Positions 22,988-33,826 of a stretch of 64,000 bases of DNA are shown in pieces. The stretch is from assembly GCA_003255025.1 (NCBI GenBank), contig QANY01005678.1:777063-841062 (forward strand), read 5' to 3'. The DNA is from Datisca glomerata (lineage: Eukaryota > Streptophyta > Magnoliopsida > Cucurbitales > Datiscaceae). The translations under genes and the position numbers were made by a program. The notes below the pieces were generated by a model. The model worked only from the letters and a program-made list of their open reading frames with translations. It was not told the DNA's origin and made no database searches. Position 1 is the first letter of the stretch, and every line of letters starts with the position of its first letter.

Positions 22988-23930
22988 ATATACAACCCGT
23001 GTCACGAGAATATTACTGTAAAAATAGCTGATAGATGAATTTCTAAAGTTGCTGGAACTGGTTCTATCATTATTTCAAAGGACATAACTATAAATTTGGT
23101 TCTCCATGTTTCTAATATGGACTGCAATCTTCTGTCAATAAGAAAATTCACTCAAGGACTTAATTATGTTGCTAAACTTTTCTCAAATCTATGTGAATTT
23201 TAGGTTCTAGATTCGGGGAGGACGATTGGCAGTGCTAGGATGTGCTTGGGTCTTTATCTACTCAAGGAAGATGTACCGCCTAGAAGACAAACTCATAATG
23301 CAGTATGTGTTGAGTCTAAAAGTCATTTTAATAAAACATTAGATCCTGTTTCTAATAAGGATAGTGTTGTCATGTTATGGCACTATCGTCTAGGTCATCC
23401 TAATTTCATGTATCTTCAAAACTTGTTTCCATCTTTGTTCATGAATAAAATTATGAAATTATCTTAATGTGAGGTGTGTCAATTTTCAAAGCAAGTTCAT
23501 AATTCTTACTACTTTCAACCTTACAAAGCATCTCATCATTTCTCAATGATCCATAGTGATGTGTGGGGGTCATCTAGAATAAAAAATATCACTGGTACTA
23601 CATGGTTTGTATCTTTTGTATATGATCACACCAAAATTACGTGGTTATTTCTCATGAAAGAAAAATTTGGAGTCGGCCAAATTTTTAGAAACTTTAACAC
23701 TATGATTCAAACCCAATTCCAAATAAAATTACAAGTGTTGAAAACTGACGATGCAAAAGAGTATTTTGAGACATCTTTGGGAGACTATCTTAACAATTAA
23801 GGCATTGTTCATCAATGTTTTTGTGTCGACGCACCTCAGCAAAATGGGGTGGCAGAAAATTGACATATTCTAGAAGTTGCTCGTTCTCTTATGTTCATCA
23901 CACATGTTTTAAAAATTTTTTGGAGAAAGG
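22038..23930 (+). repeat. Internal tandem duplication of about 950 bp in Copia 1
   Basis: Units about 22,038-22,987 and 22,988-23,930 are direct repeats covering the protease end, GAG-pre-integrase and most of integrase. Homology is obvious line by line, e.g. CATTATTTCAAAGGACATAA at 22,117 and 23,067. They differ by scattered substitutions and small indels. Confidence 0.85.
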
Positions 23931-24097
23931 TTGTGTTAATGGCTACCTATCTTATTAACAGAATGCGGTCTCGAGTCTTAAAATTTCAGACACCTTACCA
24001 ATTGTTTCTTCAATGTTTTCCTACTACCCTGGTATTGTCCACTCTTCTTTTCAAAGTATTTGGTTGTTCAACATTCATTCATATCCATAGTCAATAC
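22988..24097 (+). pseudogene. Copia 1 duplicated protease-end to integrase, second unit
   Basis: From about 22,988 the sequence repeats what began at about 22,038 (TATACAACC-GTGTCA ...). It again gives GAG-pre-integrase (LWHYRLGHPN) and integrase (MIHSDVWGSSRIKN, 23,474-23,800), then continues further than the first unit, to VFGCSTFIHIHSQY at 24,097, where the hAT copy 2 interrupts it. Substitutions between units and separate stops show the duplication is old. Confidence 0.82.
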
Positions 24098-27000
24098 CAA
24101 GATTTTAAAAGGTGAAAGGCGGCCTCGAGGCAATTTCCTCTAATGAGGCGAGGATCAAGTCTCGAGGCGGAATGAGGTGTAAGCCTCAATTTTGAAGTAA
24201 AAAACCCCCTAAAAGTCTTATATAAATCATAAATAATTTATACCAACCATCCAGTTAAAAAATATCATCATATAACAATTCTTTCATCACTAGTTATGAC
24301 TAGTATATCACAAAAACATAACAAAATATATGATATGAGAATAATTCTCATATAAAAGCATTAAAATTCCTAATTGTCTTAAAATCATCAAGGAAATTCT
24401 TTCTTTGAGAGTATCTCCTGGGTATAGAGAGTCAATTTCAACATCATCATCACTAGTAGAATTTTTTAATGAATCATCATCATATCTGATATGTTCTTTA
24501 TCGTTCTCATACTTGTGAACATCCTTACATTCTTCTTCATCCACCAGCATCATTGGCGTCTTTCCTTTATCTATTAATACATAAATAAAATAAGGAAATA
24601 TAATATAACTAACTCGGAAAAAATGAGAACTTCTATAATATTTTAAGTTTATACCAACATTTCGCCCTAGACTTCTTTTGAACCCCTTGAGAATCCCTAG
24701 CACTTCCACTTGCTTTCTCAGCATCATAAATATCAACATCAGCATCGTTCAGAGTAGTTGTATGTGTTTGACATCCATCATCTTGATCAACAACCCATTC
24801 ATCATCGGATGGCACACTATCAACTACTAATAGATCCTCATCTTCTTTGAGCTGCTCAAGCTTGAAGTGTCAATCTTTCACTTTCTTGTTGTACATGATA
24901 TAAACCAGTGAATTTAGCTTATTTGTAGTCAAATGGTTCCTTCTCTTTGTATGTACCTATTCAAGAAGCAACTTTAAGGAAACTTCAAAGTTTAATAAAA
25001 TATTATACACATGTATCTTAAAATTCAGACCATCAACGTGATTGAATGTACTCTAGTTTCATTCGCATGCCGATGATGAACAAGTAAGACCCAAAATTTT
25101 AATAGCAAACTTCTACAATTCTGGTGTGCCATCTCCAAATTGTGTCCACCATACAACTAATTCAAAAGACAAATATAAGTTTCCTCTAAAAATAATTGCA
25201 ATAAAGTTGACAATGTTAAGAACAATTTTCACTAGGTGAACGCTTCTTGCAAGAAGCTTTTGCTTGTAGGATGCTAAAAAATCCAAGCCTCATTTTAAAC
25301 ATATCTATTTGCATATCAGTATTAATTCTCTCTCATTGATCAGGTATTAACTTGTTCATATAAGTATATAAACCCATCTTGATCTCAAGATTATTAGAGA
25401 AATTATCTTCGTACTAAAAATGAGGATTCAAGAAATATGCAGCCGCATGTAAATGCCTATGCAACTGAAACTCTCATTTCTCATCAATAATATCACATAT
25501 CTATTTATATGATGTCTCTTCTCCCCCTAAGTTTTTCACTATCTCCTCTTCGGCAGCATCCATAGCACCATAGATAAAGCCCATTGCAAGAATTTTCTCT
25601 GAATCTACCATTCTGAGCACCTTAACCAATGGTTTTGTGGTCTTCAAAGCATATGCTACACCAGGCCAAATATTCTTTTCATTCAAAATAATTTTTTTCA
25701 CTTCCTTACCTTCACTTTTTTTCCCATACACTATTCTGCCATTATTCAGAAACAAACATGGCTTGCAAAGGTTGCTTGACTTCATAAATACTTGGCAAAG
25801 TCAAATATGCAGTAGCGAATCTAGTGGTCGCTGGGCGAATTAGCTCTCTTTTGTGAAAGTTCTCATTAATGCCAAAACACATCCATGATTGTATATGAAG
25901 TTGCTTACCTTTTCTGCTTTTATCAAAGTATTTTTATGTTGAGGTAAGTCTCCAAGCTTCTCAAGCATTATATCCGAGCAATGTGCGACGCATGGAGTCC
26001 AATAGAGACACTTCCTCTTCTCCATTAATTTGTTCCAGCCAATTCGTAAGCAGATGCGTTATCCGTGACTACTTGAATGATGAGATCTTCCCCTACTTCT
26101 TCGACTACTTCATCCAAAAGTTGAAACAGTAAATTTGCATCCTTTATAGCATCCGATGTATCTACAGATTTCAAGAAAATAGTTCCACTTGGACAATTGA
26201 CAAGAAAGTTGATCAAGCTTCTTCCTCGCATATCTTTCCAACCATCTGACAATATTGAAACTCTAGTTTGTGACCATGTTTTCCTCACGTCATTCATAAT
26301 ATTATTTGTGGTCTTTATTTCTTCCTTCAATATCCACGTGCTAAGTTTATGCATACTTGGAGGTTTGAAACCTCGACCATACAAACCAATGGAAAGCCAC
26401 ATGTTCATAAACGAAGGATTCCTTGCGACATTTAAAGAAATACCATTTTCAAAAAAATCTTCCAATATCCAAGAAACTCGATTGCGAGCCTCTTTTGGGT
26501 TTAATGGAGGTAATTCTTTTTCTGTGTCTTGGTTATCATCATCAACATTTATTACAAACCAATCTAAAGGTCACCGTACTCCTCTGGATAACATATGACC
26601 ATTATTCGAACCTCCCACCATGTTAGGGTCATAAGCCATGTCTTCAAAAGATGGCCTTCCACCAAATTAGCAACCTGACTTAACCATGCCATCAAACTGT
26701 TGTTGCATCACGTGTTTTGCCACAATCTTTTTTTGCAAGTAATCCTTCATCTCTTTTTTCACATCTTTCGACACTTTATCACATGGTGCCACATTGTTAT
26801 GAGTACACCCAAGATAATCTTTCACTCTTTTGACACCTCCCCTCACAACTTTATTGCATAAATTACATTTGATATAAATGTATTATTTCCCTTAATCGGG
26901 TCCTTCAACCTCGACTCCATACTTCCAAGCCGGGTCCTTTCTATTTTCATTACTTCACTACATAAGAATAAATAATTATTTCAAAATCAAAGTTCAACAT

Positions 27001-27812
27001 AAAAACAAACAGCCAAAGTGGGGAACATGCTGTTTTATGTTTGCAAGATCAAAGTTCAACATAAAAATATTCCCCCACTTGCAAAAACAACAAACAGTCA
27101 TGGGCCATTGTGTACCCACTTTTATTTCACAAGTTGGGAATCTACTGTATTATTATTTGTAGCAAAAAAATAGCAAAGATGATCTATTTAAATATTCCCC
27201 ACTTGCATAAAAAATTTCTCACTAGTAGAAAAAATAAAATGCCATGTGTTCCCCACTATTTGCATAAAAACAGCTAAATATGATCTATCTAAATACCTCA
27301 AACAGCAAAGAAATAGCAACGAGAAGAGATGAAGTGGTGCTGAAAAACCAGCGAAGAAAAAGCAAAATAGCGAGGATAAGAGAAAGATGCAGAAAACAAA
27401 GAAGAAAATGAGAAAAGAGAAGGAGAAGTGAAGATGGTCGAAATACCTCAAAGGTAGCTTCTCTTTGTGGTGTCTTCTTCTTCTTTCTCTGATCCCCAAA
27501 CCCTAGGGAAAGAGGCTGCTAGAAAATCCCCCATTTGTCTTCTTCGACTAAAACAATGGGGAAGGGTATTTTAACACACGAGTTACATGTGGGTCAACAA
27601 GTCAAGTCATTAAAATTGACCTGACCCATAGTCAAAATGAGGCTTACGCCTCATGAGCCTTGAGGCGTAACCCTCAGAAGCGTACGCCTCACACAACAGA
27701 GGCGTACGCTTCACCAGGGGTCCTTAGAGGCGTACGCCTTGGAACCCTGGTTTGGCGCCTCGCCTTGAGACGCGCCTCAAGGCAGGCGCCTTGAACACCT
27801 TTTAAAACCTTG
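24098..27812 (-). mobile_element. hAT superfamily DNA transposon, copy 2, inside Copia 1
   Basis: The 3,715-bp relative of copy 1 has ends CAAGATTTTAAAAGGTG (left) and the complement of CAAGGTTTTAAAAGGTG (right), bounded by a perfect 8-bp duplication GTCAATAC at 24,090-24,097 and 27,813-27,820. The host copia integrase reading is continuous across the duplication (HIHSQY before; KLDPKALKCIFVGYSSNQ after). Subterminal GAGGCGTAC/AGGCGCC palindromes are dense at 27,640-27,800. This copy retains the C-terminal dimerisation domain missing from copy 1. Confidence 0.94.
24400..26960 (-). pseudogene. hAT transposase with dimerisation domain, decayed
   Basis: The BED finger (YIKCNLCNKVVRGGVKRVKD, about 26,810-26,880) has stops just before it. 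The core ILSDGWKDMRGRSLINFLVN and CLYWTPCVAHCSDIMLEKLG (DUF659 and RNase H-like region) lies at about 26,250-25,930 in frame 26,025-26,465, then 25,840-26,025 and 25,501-25,785. The hAT dimerisation motif (ELVVWWTQFGDG ... FAIKILGLTCSSSACE) at about 25,050-25,200 contains several stops. The acidic tail follows at 24,633-24,815 and, after a short intron, 24,410-24,570. It matches copy 1 closely but is also disabled. Confidence 0.85.
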
Positions 27813-27820
27813 GTCAATAC

Positions 27821-30000
27821 TAGAGTAAACTTGACCCTAAGGCTCTCAAATGTATTTTTGTAGGATACTCCTCAAATCAGAAAGAGTATAAATGTTATTC
27901 CCCGATCACTCAAAGATTCTACAATTCCATGGACGTCACATTATTTGAACATCAACCCTTCTACTCCAAAACTAATATTCAGGGGGAGAATTTCACTCAA
28001 GAATATCAGCTTTGGAACATTGATGCCTTAGAAACAACCTATATGCAAGATACATCTCCTACCGAGTCACCACAACCACCCTAAAGTGATGCTGATCAAA
28101 ATCCTAACCTAAACCCAAGCCCTGATATCTATTCTGAGCCTTCAATTCACACACATTCTGCAGAAACTAGTGATTTTACGTGTCTATACTAGGCGAGACA
28201 AAATAAGAGAATATAAAGAACTGTAGCCAACTGATTATGATCATGAGTCTTACCAGGGTGTAGAATCACAAAATTCACCAGGTAATACTAGTCATGAAGC
28301 TTCCCTCAATGATATTCCTGATGGAGATCTTGATAGACCTATTGCATTGAGAAAAGGCACTCGATCTTGCACTAATCATCCAATTTATGATTTTATCTCA
28401 TATGGGAGATTGTCACAAAGTCATCGTGCTTTTGTCAGTACCCTTAATAGAACATGGATTCCAAGATCAATACATGAAGCTCGTAGCACACCTAAATGGA
28501 AGGAAGTTGTTTTGGAAAAAATTCGAGCTCTAGAAAAGAATGGAACTTGGGTCATGTCTGATCTACCACCGGGAAAACACCTTATAGGCTGTAAGTAGAT
28601 TTTCACTATCAAACATATTTCAGATGGAAGTATCCATAGATTCAAGGCTCTTTTGGTAGCTAAAGGGTTCACGCAATCCTATAGAATTGATTACCAAGAA
28701 ACTTTTGCTCCTGTAGCCAAACTCAATACTGTTCGGGTCTTGCTCTCACTTGCTTCAACCCTTGATTGGCATCTCTATCAGCTAGATGTGAAGAATGTGT
28801 TCCTTAATGGTGATCTTGAAGAGGAAGTGTACATGGAAATTCCTCCTGGTTTTGATACTCCATCTAATCACAACAAAGTCTGTAAACTCAAGAAGTTTTC
28901 ATACGGACTCAATCAGTCACCAAGAGCTTGGTTTGACAAGTTTACCAAGGCTGTAAAGAAGGTTGGGTATGATAAGTGACAAACAGACCATACTATGTTT
29001 GTCAGACATTCACCTTCAAGAAAGAAAGCAATACTCATCGTGTATGTCAATGATATTATTCTAACTGAAGATCATGATGAAGAAATTCTGAAACTCAAAA
29101 GCTTTCTAGCTAAAGAATTTGAGATCAAATATTTGGGCAATCTAAAATAATTCCTCAGGATGGAAGTAGCTTGATCTAAGAGAGGAATTTTAGTTTGTCA
29201 ATGGAAGTATATACTGGATCTCTTGAAAGAGACCAGAATGCTTGGATGTAAACCAGTTGTTACTCTTATGAACTCTATTATAAAATTGGGTACCAAAGAC
29301 AGTAGTACACATGTTGACAAAAGGAGATATCAAAGACTAGTTGGGAAACTTATAAATCTATCTCATACTAGACCAGACATTAGCTTTGCTACAAGCATCG
29401 TAAGTCAATTCATGAACAACCCCACAAAAGAACACATGGATGCAGTATACAGAATTCTGAGGTATTTGAATATGACACCAGGACAAGGATTTTTCTTCAA
29501 AAGTCAGCAAATAAGGAAGTCCAAATACTCACTGATGCGGATTGGGCAAGTTCTGTAACTGATAGGCGATCAATCTCAGGTTATTGCACTTATGTTTGGG
29601 GTAATTTAGTTACTGGGAGAAGTAGAACATAATCAGTAGTATCTCGTAGCATCGCTGAAGCTGAATTCAGAGCCCTTGCAAATGGTATTTATGAGGGAAT
29701 TTGGTTGAAAAGAATGCTTGGTGAACAAGGAGCTTCTATCTCATGATCTATGAAGGTGTTTTGTGACAATCGATTAGCAATCAGCATACCTAAAAATCCA
29801 GTGCACCATGATAGAACAAAGCATGTGGAAATGGATCGACACTTTATCAAAGAGAAGATTGAAAACAACATCATATCACTTTTGTACATCCTAATCAGTC
29901 AGCAGACGGTAGACATTCTAACAAAAGCTTTGCCACAAAAGACATTTGAAGATCTTATTTCCAAGCTAGGTTTACTCAACATCTACAACCTAGCTTGAGG
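27821..30000 (+). pseudogene. Copia 1 integrase end, reverse transcriptase and RNase H
   Basis: The integrase C-terminus resumes directly after the hAT (KLDPKALKCIFVGYSSNQKE). The RT fingers begin at about 28,470 (STPKWKEVVLEKIRALEKN), with a stop at 28,597, then KGFTQSYRIDYQETFAPVAK and LDVKNVFLNGDLEEEVYME in 28,653-28,979. The active-site box at 29,043-29,054 reads Y-V-N-D: the first catalytic aspartate is replaced by asparagine. Further stops occur near 29,147 and 29,173. The RNase H/C-terminal region runs 29,223-29,998 and ends with the ADILTKAL-like DILTKALPQKTFEDL. The polyprotein is dead. Confidence 0.88.
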
Positions 30001-30005
30001 GAGAG
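29996..30005 (+). promoter_or_regulatory. Copia 1 polypurine tract
   Basis: The purine run GAGGGAGAG lies immediately before the 3' LTR and serves as the plus-strand primer in this family. Confidence 0.7.
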
Positions 30006-30258
30006 TGTGGAAATCTGTAATCTTGTGCTTGATTTCTCGAAATCAGTTGCTTAAATTTTGTTTGTCTAGTTTCCTAGAATAGATAAATTTAGTTTCCTTT
30101 TTTAATATTGCTGATTATTAGTTTTTTGCCTATATTTAGATTACTAGATTAGTGGGATATTTAGTTGCTTCATTTGAGGAAATGATGTTCTCCATTCTCT
30201 ATATAATTACCTTGTACACACCATTCAAAATATAGAAAATTATTAAAGATTTTCTACA
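30006..30258 (+). repeat. Copia 1 3' LTR
   Basis: 253 bp, TGTGG...CTACA, partner of 20,337-20,582. Followed by TAGAA, the right half of the 5-bp target duplication. Confidence 0.9.
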
Positions 30259-30469
30259 TAGAACATTACATAACAATGTTATATACAACTATGTAAACAT
30301 TAAAGTACTTACTTGACTAGGAGGGGGTAGACCTAGGTTGGGAAGCTCCTTGGTTTCCTTGGACCTTAAAAAAAAGACATATAATAATCAAACCTAACTA
30401 TCAAACCAAACTATAAACGACTTGCATAATAAATGAGACTTATAGTTTGGGACTGATACATGTTTCTCC

Positions 30470-31264
30470 TTTTCTTTTTGTTAGGGTTGATAGGTTGTTT
30501 GCATGACCTTGCATTGTGGCCCGATCGATTACAGTTACCATATTTTAGCTTTCTCCTCATACCAGATGCTCTATGAGATGTTATTTCTCTTTCTTGTGGC
30601 CTTCACTTTCTCCTTGGTCTGCCAGGTTGTCTATGCATAAAAGGTGGATTGTATTAGACTCATTGTTTATGTAAGAAAAGTCAAATCTATGTTGGATTGC
30701 ATAGGTCTTAAGTGCTCTTCTAAAAACCTTGAAATCAGTAAACAACATGCCTACCAACAGTTGTACAGGTTTTTGCATGTTAACATCTTCATTATATTTA
30801 GGAAACCTAGGAACCCATCTCTCATCATCAGAACTACCTACGTAACTATTTTCATAATTGGACTCCACATCAGCAGGTTCATGCATATAAACATATCCAA
30901 TCCTAGCCACAAGCTCAATACTAGCCATATTACTATGATCAATCATAGGTTCATTCCTAGCCACAAGCTCAATACTAGCCATATTACTATGATCAATCAT
31001 AGGTTCATTCCTAGCCACATTACTATCAACAATAGGTTCAACCCTAGACACTACTATTAGCAAAATCATCAATGTCATATTAGTAATATATCCACTCAAC
31101 CAAGTATCAGATTCATTTGCAGAACTATCATCTTGAACCTTATATTCTGAGTCATCAGAAGGACTACTATCCTCTAAATTCTCATTATTAATCTCCTCCT
31201 CTATATGCTCAACAAACAACTCCATAATTAATCCACCTTCAATATCACTCTCTACTCTTGCCAA
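30470..31264 (-). pseudogene. MULE MURA transposase remnant lacking the catalytic core
   Basis: The minus-strand frame 30,581-31,264 starts with an acidic leader containing a perfectly repeated 19-residue block (two copies of NEPMIDHSNMASIELVAR) and then the MuDR N-terminal domain (MLFTDFKVFRRALKTYAIQHRF). Near 30,640 it passes abruptly into what is normally the far C-terminus: in another frame QPGRPRRK, then a damaged CCHC knuckle (GNCNRSGHNARSCK, about 30,505-30,545). The DDE catalytic domain and SWIM finger that should lie between are missing. It is therefore an internally deleted, non-autonomous derivative. Confidence 0.75.
30900..31015. repeat. 57-bp tandem duplication in the MURA leader
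   Basis: Two identical copies of a 57-bp unit (ATAGGTTCATTCCTAGCCAC ... ATTACTATGATCAATC) keep the minus-strand frame open, adding 19 residues. Confidence 0.85.
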
Positions 31265-31554
31265 TATATTATGGATATTAGTATCATAGTTTAAAGGCGG
31301 GAGATTTTAAAAACTCTGCCCTTTAAACTTATACCATATACATTTCCAAGTTTTCATGGCTTAATGATCTTACCTCATTGTGGAATATAACCACAAACAA
31401 CAAATCACAATCGATCACCTTGAAACCCTCAATTTGTCCCCTATCGTAGCTGCTGAAGGGCATATTCATTAGTTTTCTCTGGTGATGCCACTCACATCTT
31501 ATAACCAATATACCTAAAAAAGATTCCATAACATAACCATAATGAGTAACAACA

Positions 31555-31765
31555 TGTAAATCGTTCATAAGCTACATAAACAACACTTAAACGATTCATA
31601 AACTACATAAACAACACCTAAATGATTCATAAACTACCTAAACAACATGAAAATAGTTCATAAACTGCATAAACAACATGTAAATGTTCTTAAACTATAT
31701 AAAGAACATGTAAATAATTCATTACATAAACTACATCTAAATAGTACATAAACATAATAAAATAG
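31555..31765. repeat. Minisatellite, about 30-bp unit
   Basis: Six to seven imperfect units of the form TTCATAAACTACATAAACAACA-(T/C)-TAAATGA. Lies between the MURA remnant and the right inverted end of the MULE-like region. Confidence 0.75.
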
Positions 31766-32395
31766 CATATTGTCGGGTAGTTCTGAACTAAGAAACGTAA
31801 AAAAACAACATGGTCCACTTTCCAATTCAATGGTCCCCATTTCCAATCAAAAAATGACTTAAATAATCAATATAATGTCAGGTTCTACAAAAAAAGTATT
31901 ATTCAAATCAAAAAATGAATTTTATACTTCCTCATGGTCACCATTTTAACACATGATCCCCGCTTCAGAAATCAACAAAAAAATTCCCCTATTTAAGAGA
32001 GACTCAAACTAAAGAAGAGGAAAGAACGAAGGAGTTAGTTGAATCACCGGTTTGAAGTCCTTAATATTCTAGAGAAATCGAGGAAGAATGGGTGAACTGG
32101 CTTTTTTAGATAAGGGTTAAAAAAATTTTGTTAGGGTTTTTTGGGGCGGTGACTGGAAAATCTCGAGGGAGAGAGTGGGAGAACTCGAGGGTGAAGGAGA
32201 AGAAATCGATGGAGATGAAGAGGGCTGGAAAGAAGCTCGCGATGGAAGGGCATAGGGCTTGCGATGGGGATGGAGGGGCGTGGGGCTTGCGAATGGAGAA
32301 TGTGGGAAACAGCTCAAGAATGGGGAAGGGGGGAGCAGCTCGCGAATGGGGAGGGGGTGATTTTTACAAGGGCCTTTTAGGCATTTCACTGATCA
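31766..32395. other. Spacer before the right MULE-like end
   Basis: No supported gene. The GC-rich purine block at about 32,140-32,360 gives an 82-96 codon open frame on both strands (one strand proline/serine-rich), which looks like composition rather than coding. Part of it may belong to a long terminal repeat of the MULE-like region. Confidence 0.4.
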
Positions 32396-32416
32396 CGTGC
32401 ATTGCACGTGATCACT
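32396..32416. repeat. Perfect palindrome ATCACGTGCA/TGCACGTGAT
   Basis: GATCACGTGCATTGCACGTGATC is a near-perfect inverted repeat containing two CACGTG (G-box) cores, sitting at the inner edge of the right MULE-like terminal repeat. Confidence 0.7.
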
Positions 32417-32872
32417 GAAATGGTGTTAGGCCAAAATTTTGGGTCGAGGGGGTAAAGTGATGAATAGAGAAAGTTCGTGAATCAATTAGGAAAGAAAGTT
32501 AGTTTAAGGGGTAAGTTGATTTTGAAACAAAGTGTAAAGGGATCTTTGAATATTAACCTTTTTTTAAAGCAAGCAGTTGAGTCACCTCATTGCTTTTAGT
32601 AATGTACTATAACACTACATTATGTTGGATTTGGCTTGAATAGCTATAGCTTGTTACGTTTGTGTGTTTTTACTTTTATGTACTATTAATTGATTTTAAG
32701 GTATGCTCTTGGACTCTTTGTGAATTTTTCTTTTATTGAATAAAATATTCATTTAAATTAAAAATATTATCTTTTTATCTAATTACATACATTAATCTCA
32801 AAAACATATTATATAAAAAATTTGACAAAATGTGTTGAATAATAATAAAAATATATTATAAACTATGTTTTA

Positions 32873-32995
32873 ACAAAGATTATTTTGGTCTGCTAGTAAG
32901 GATTGTGTTTAGTGGATGAGGTTAAAGGTTGAAACTTCAATACCCACAATTAATTATTTTTTAAGATGTGCAAACAGTTGAGCTTCGAGTGCTTG
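32873..32995 (+). repeat. Dispersed SINE-like repeat, copy 2
   Basis: Matches 18,960-19,115. The B-box-like stretch is GAGGTTAAAGGTTGAAACTTC here, closer to the tRNA consensus than in copy 1. The two copies lie just outside the two ends of the MULE-like region, in the same orientation. Confidence 0.45.
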
Positions 32996-33153
32996 CAATG
33001 AAAAAAAATAGCTACCATTAATTCTAAAACAAATAAAATCAATTCCATAAAATAAGCGCAATGTTCAGAAAATTTATTTATGTGGATATCATATATACAT
33101 ATATGTATGTATATTATATGTTTATATTAATTATAGCATAAATACATATGTGT

Positions 33154-33156
<3 letters not shown>

Positions 33157-33206
<50 letters not shown>
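33157..33206. repeat. (TA)n microsatellite
   Basis: About 25 uninterrupted TA repeats. Confidence 0.95.
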
Positions 33207-33208
<2 letters not shown>

Positions 33209-33490
33209 ACGCATATAACAATGATGTGTGTATCTATATAGATATAGATATCACACACATAACATGTATGGTATATATATGGGTGTACATAACATATACT
33301 CCCCCAATTTGTAAGATAATCAGTTGCTTCTGACCAGCTCATGGCCAAATCAAAATTGTAAGAAATCAACTTATATTCCCATGTAAATAAAGAAAAAGAG
33401 ATTTGTGCTCTGCAATTTATGCCATGAAATTTATGTTATGTTCCCCAAACTTCCATTCCTCTCATTTGACAATTTGAGTCCACCCACCAG

Positions 33491-33722
33491 TGAAGAGAAT
33501 TTGACAGAAGGAGAAACTGAAGCAGTAAGCAAGAATAGAAGAAGAAGAAGAGAGAAACTGAGAGAGAGAGAAAAGAAAGAAATCTTTTTTTTATTAACCT
33601 TAAACATGGAAGTACAAAGAATATATAAGGCTAACAGAAGTTGGTCCAACAGCTAAAAATAAACTAACTTCCGTTAGAACTAATTCTTCTAACTTTATAA
33701 TTAATAATTACAATATTTTCCA
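33491..33722 (-). repeat. Copia 2 3' LTR
   Basis: 232 bp read on the minus strand as TGGAAAATATTG ... TTCTCTTCA. The inner 160 bp match 38,301-38,459, including the GAAGTTGGTCCAACA and TTTATTAACC blocks. Confidence 0.82.
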
Positions 33723-33754
33723 CTAGCATTGTTATTAATCAAATTAGTACCCTT

Positions 33755-33778
33755 AGTACCCCCCCCCCCCCAAAAAAA
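33755..33778 (-). promoter_or_regulatory. Copia 2 polypurine-like tract
   Basis: A run of about 14 C followed by 8 A on the plus strand, i.e. T8-G14 on the coding strand, lies about 35 bp before the 3' LTR. It may include the plus-strand priming tract, expanded by slippage. Confidence 0.5.
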
Positions 33779-33826
33779 ACTGATCCCTGGTACTAAGGGC
33801 ATCAGTTTGTTCTTCAAGAAACTAAA

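Larger units (their letters stand above)
20337..30258 (+). mobile_element. Ty1/copia LTR retrotransposon, Copia 1
   Basis: Complete but defective. 5' LTR 20,337-20,582 and 3' LTR 30,006-30,258 both begin TGTG and end CTACA. The initiator tRNA-Met primer site follows the 5' LTR directly. The order gag, protease, integrase, reverse transcriptase, RNase H is that of Ty1/copia. Flanks CAGAA and TAGAA form a 5-bp target duplication with one mismatch. Three later events are layered on it: a 230-bp MITE in gag, an internal tandem duplication of about 950 bp across protease and integrase, and a 3.7-kb hAT insertion in integrase. Its own length without the hAT and the MITE is about 6 kb. Confidence 0.93.
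19116..32600 (-). mobile_element. MULE-like region with degenerate inverted ends, interrupted by Copia 1
   Basis: The text from about 19,124 (GAAGCTCAACTGCTT ... AAAGGTTAATAT ... ATCAACT) and the reverse complement of about 32,590-32,400 (CTCAACTGCTTGC ... AAAGGTTAATATT ... ATCAACTTACCCC ... CATCACTTTACCCCC) are inverted copies over roughly 150 bp. A MURA-type remnant lies inside at 30,470-31,264. The ends are diverged and I could not define a 9-bp target duplication, so the outer limits are approximate. Copia 1 (20,337-30,258) inserted between the left end and the transposase remnant. Confidence 0.55.
32600..33490. other. AT-rich spacer with SINE-like repeat and (TA)n microsatellite
   Basis: No gene. 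Contains the second copy of the SINE-like repeat (32,873-32,995; partner 18,960-19,115) and a (TA)n tract at about 33,157-33,206, with further short TA and ATA runs to 33,290. Confidence 0.6.

Noticed and set aside
32117..32418. Overlapping open frames on both strands (90 and 96 codons)
   Set aside because: GC-rich, purine-biased sequence next to the MULE-like terminal repeat, with no start context, homology or codon character.
33127..33369. Frames of 61-80 codons rich in Tyr-Ile
   Set aside because: Pure translation of the (TA)n microsatellite.
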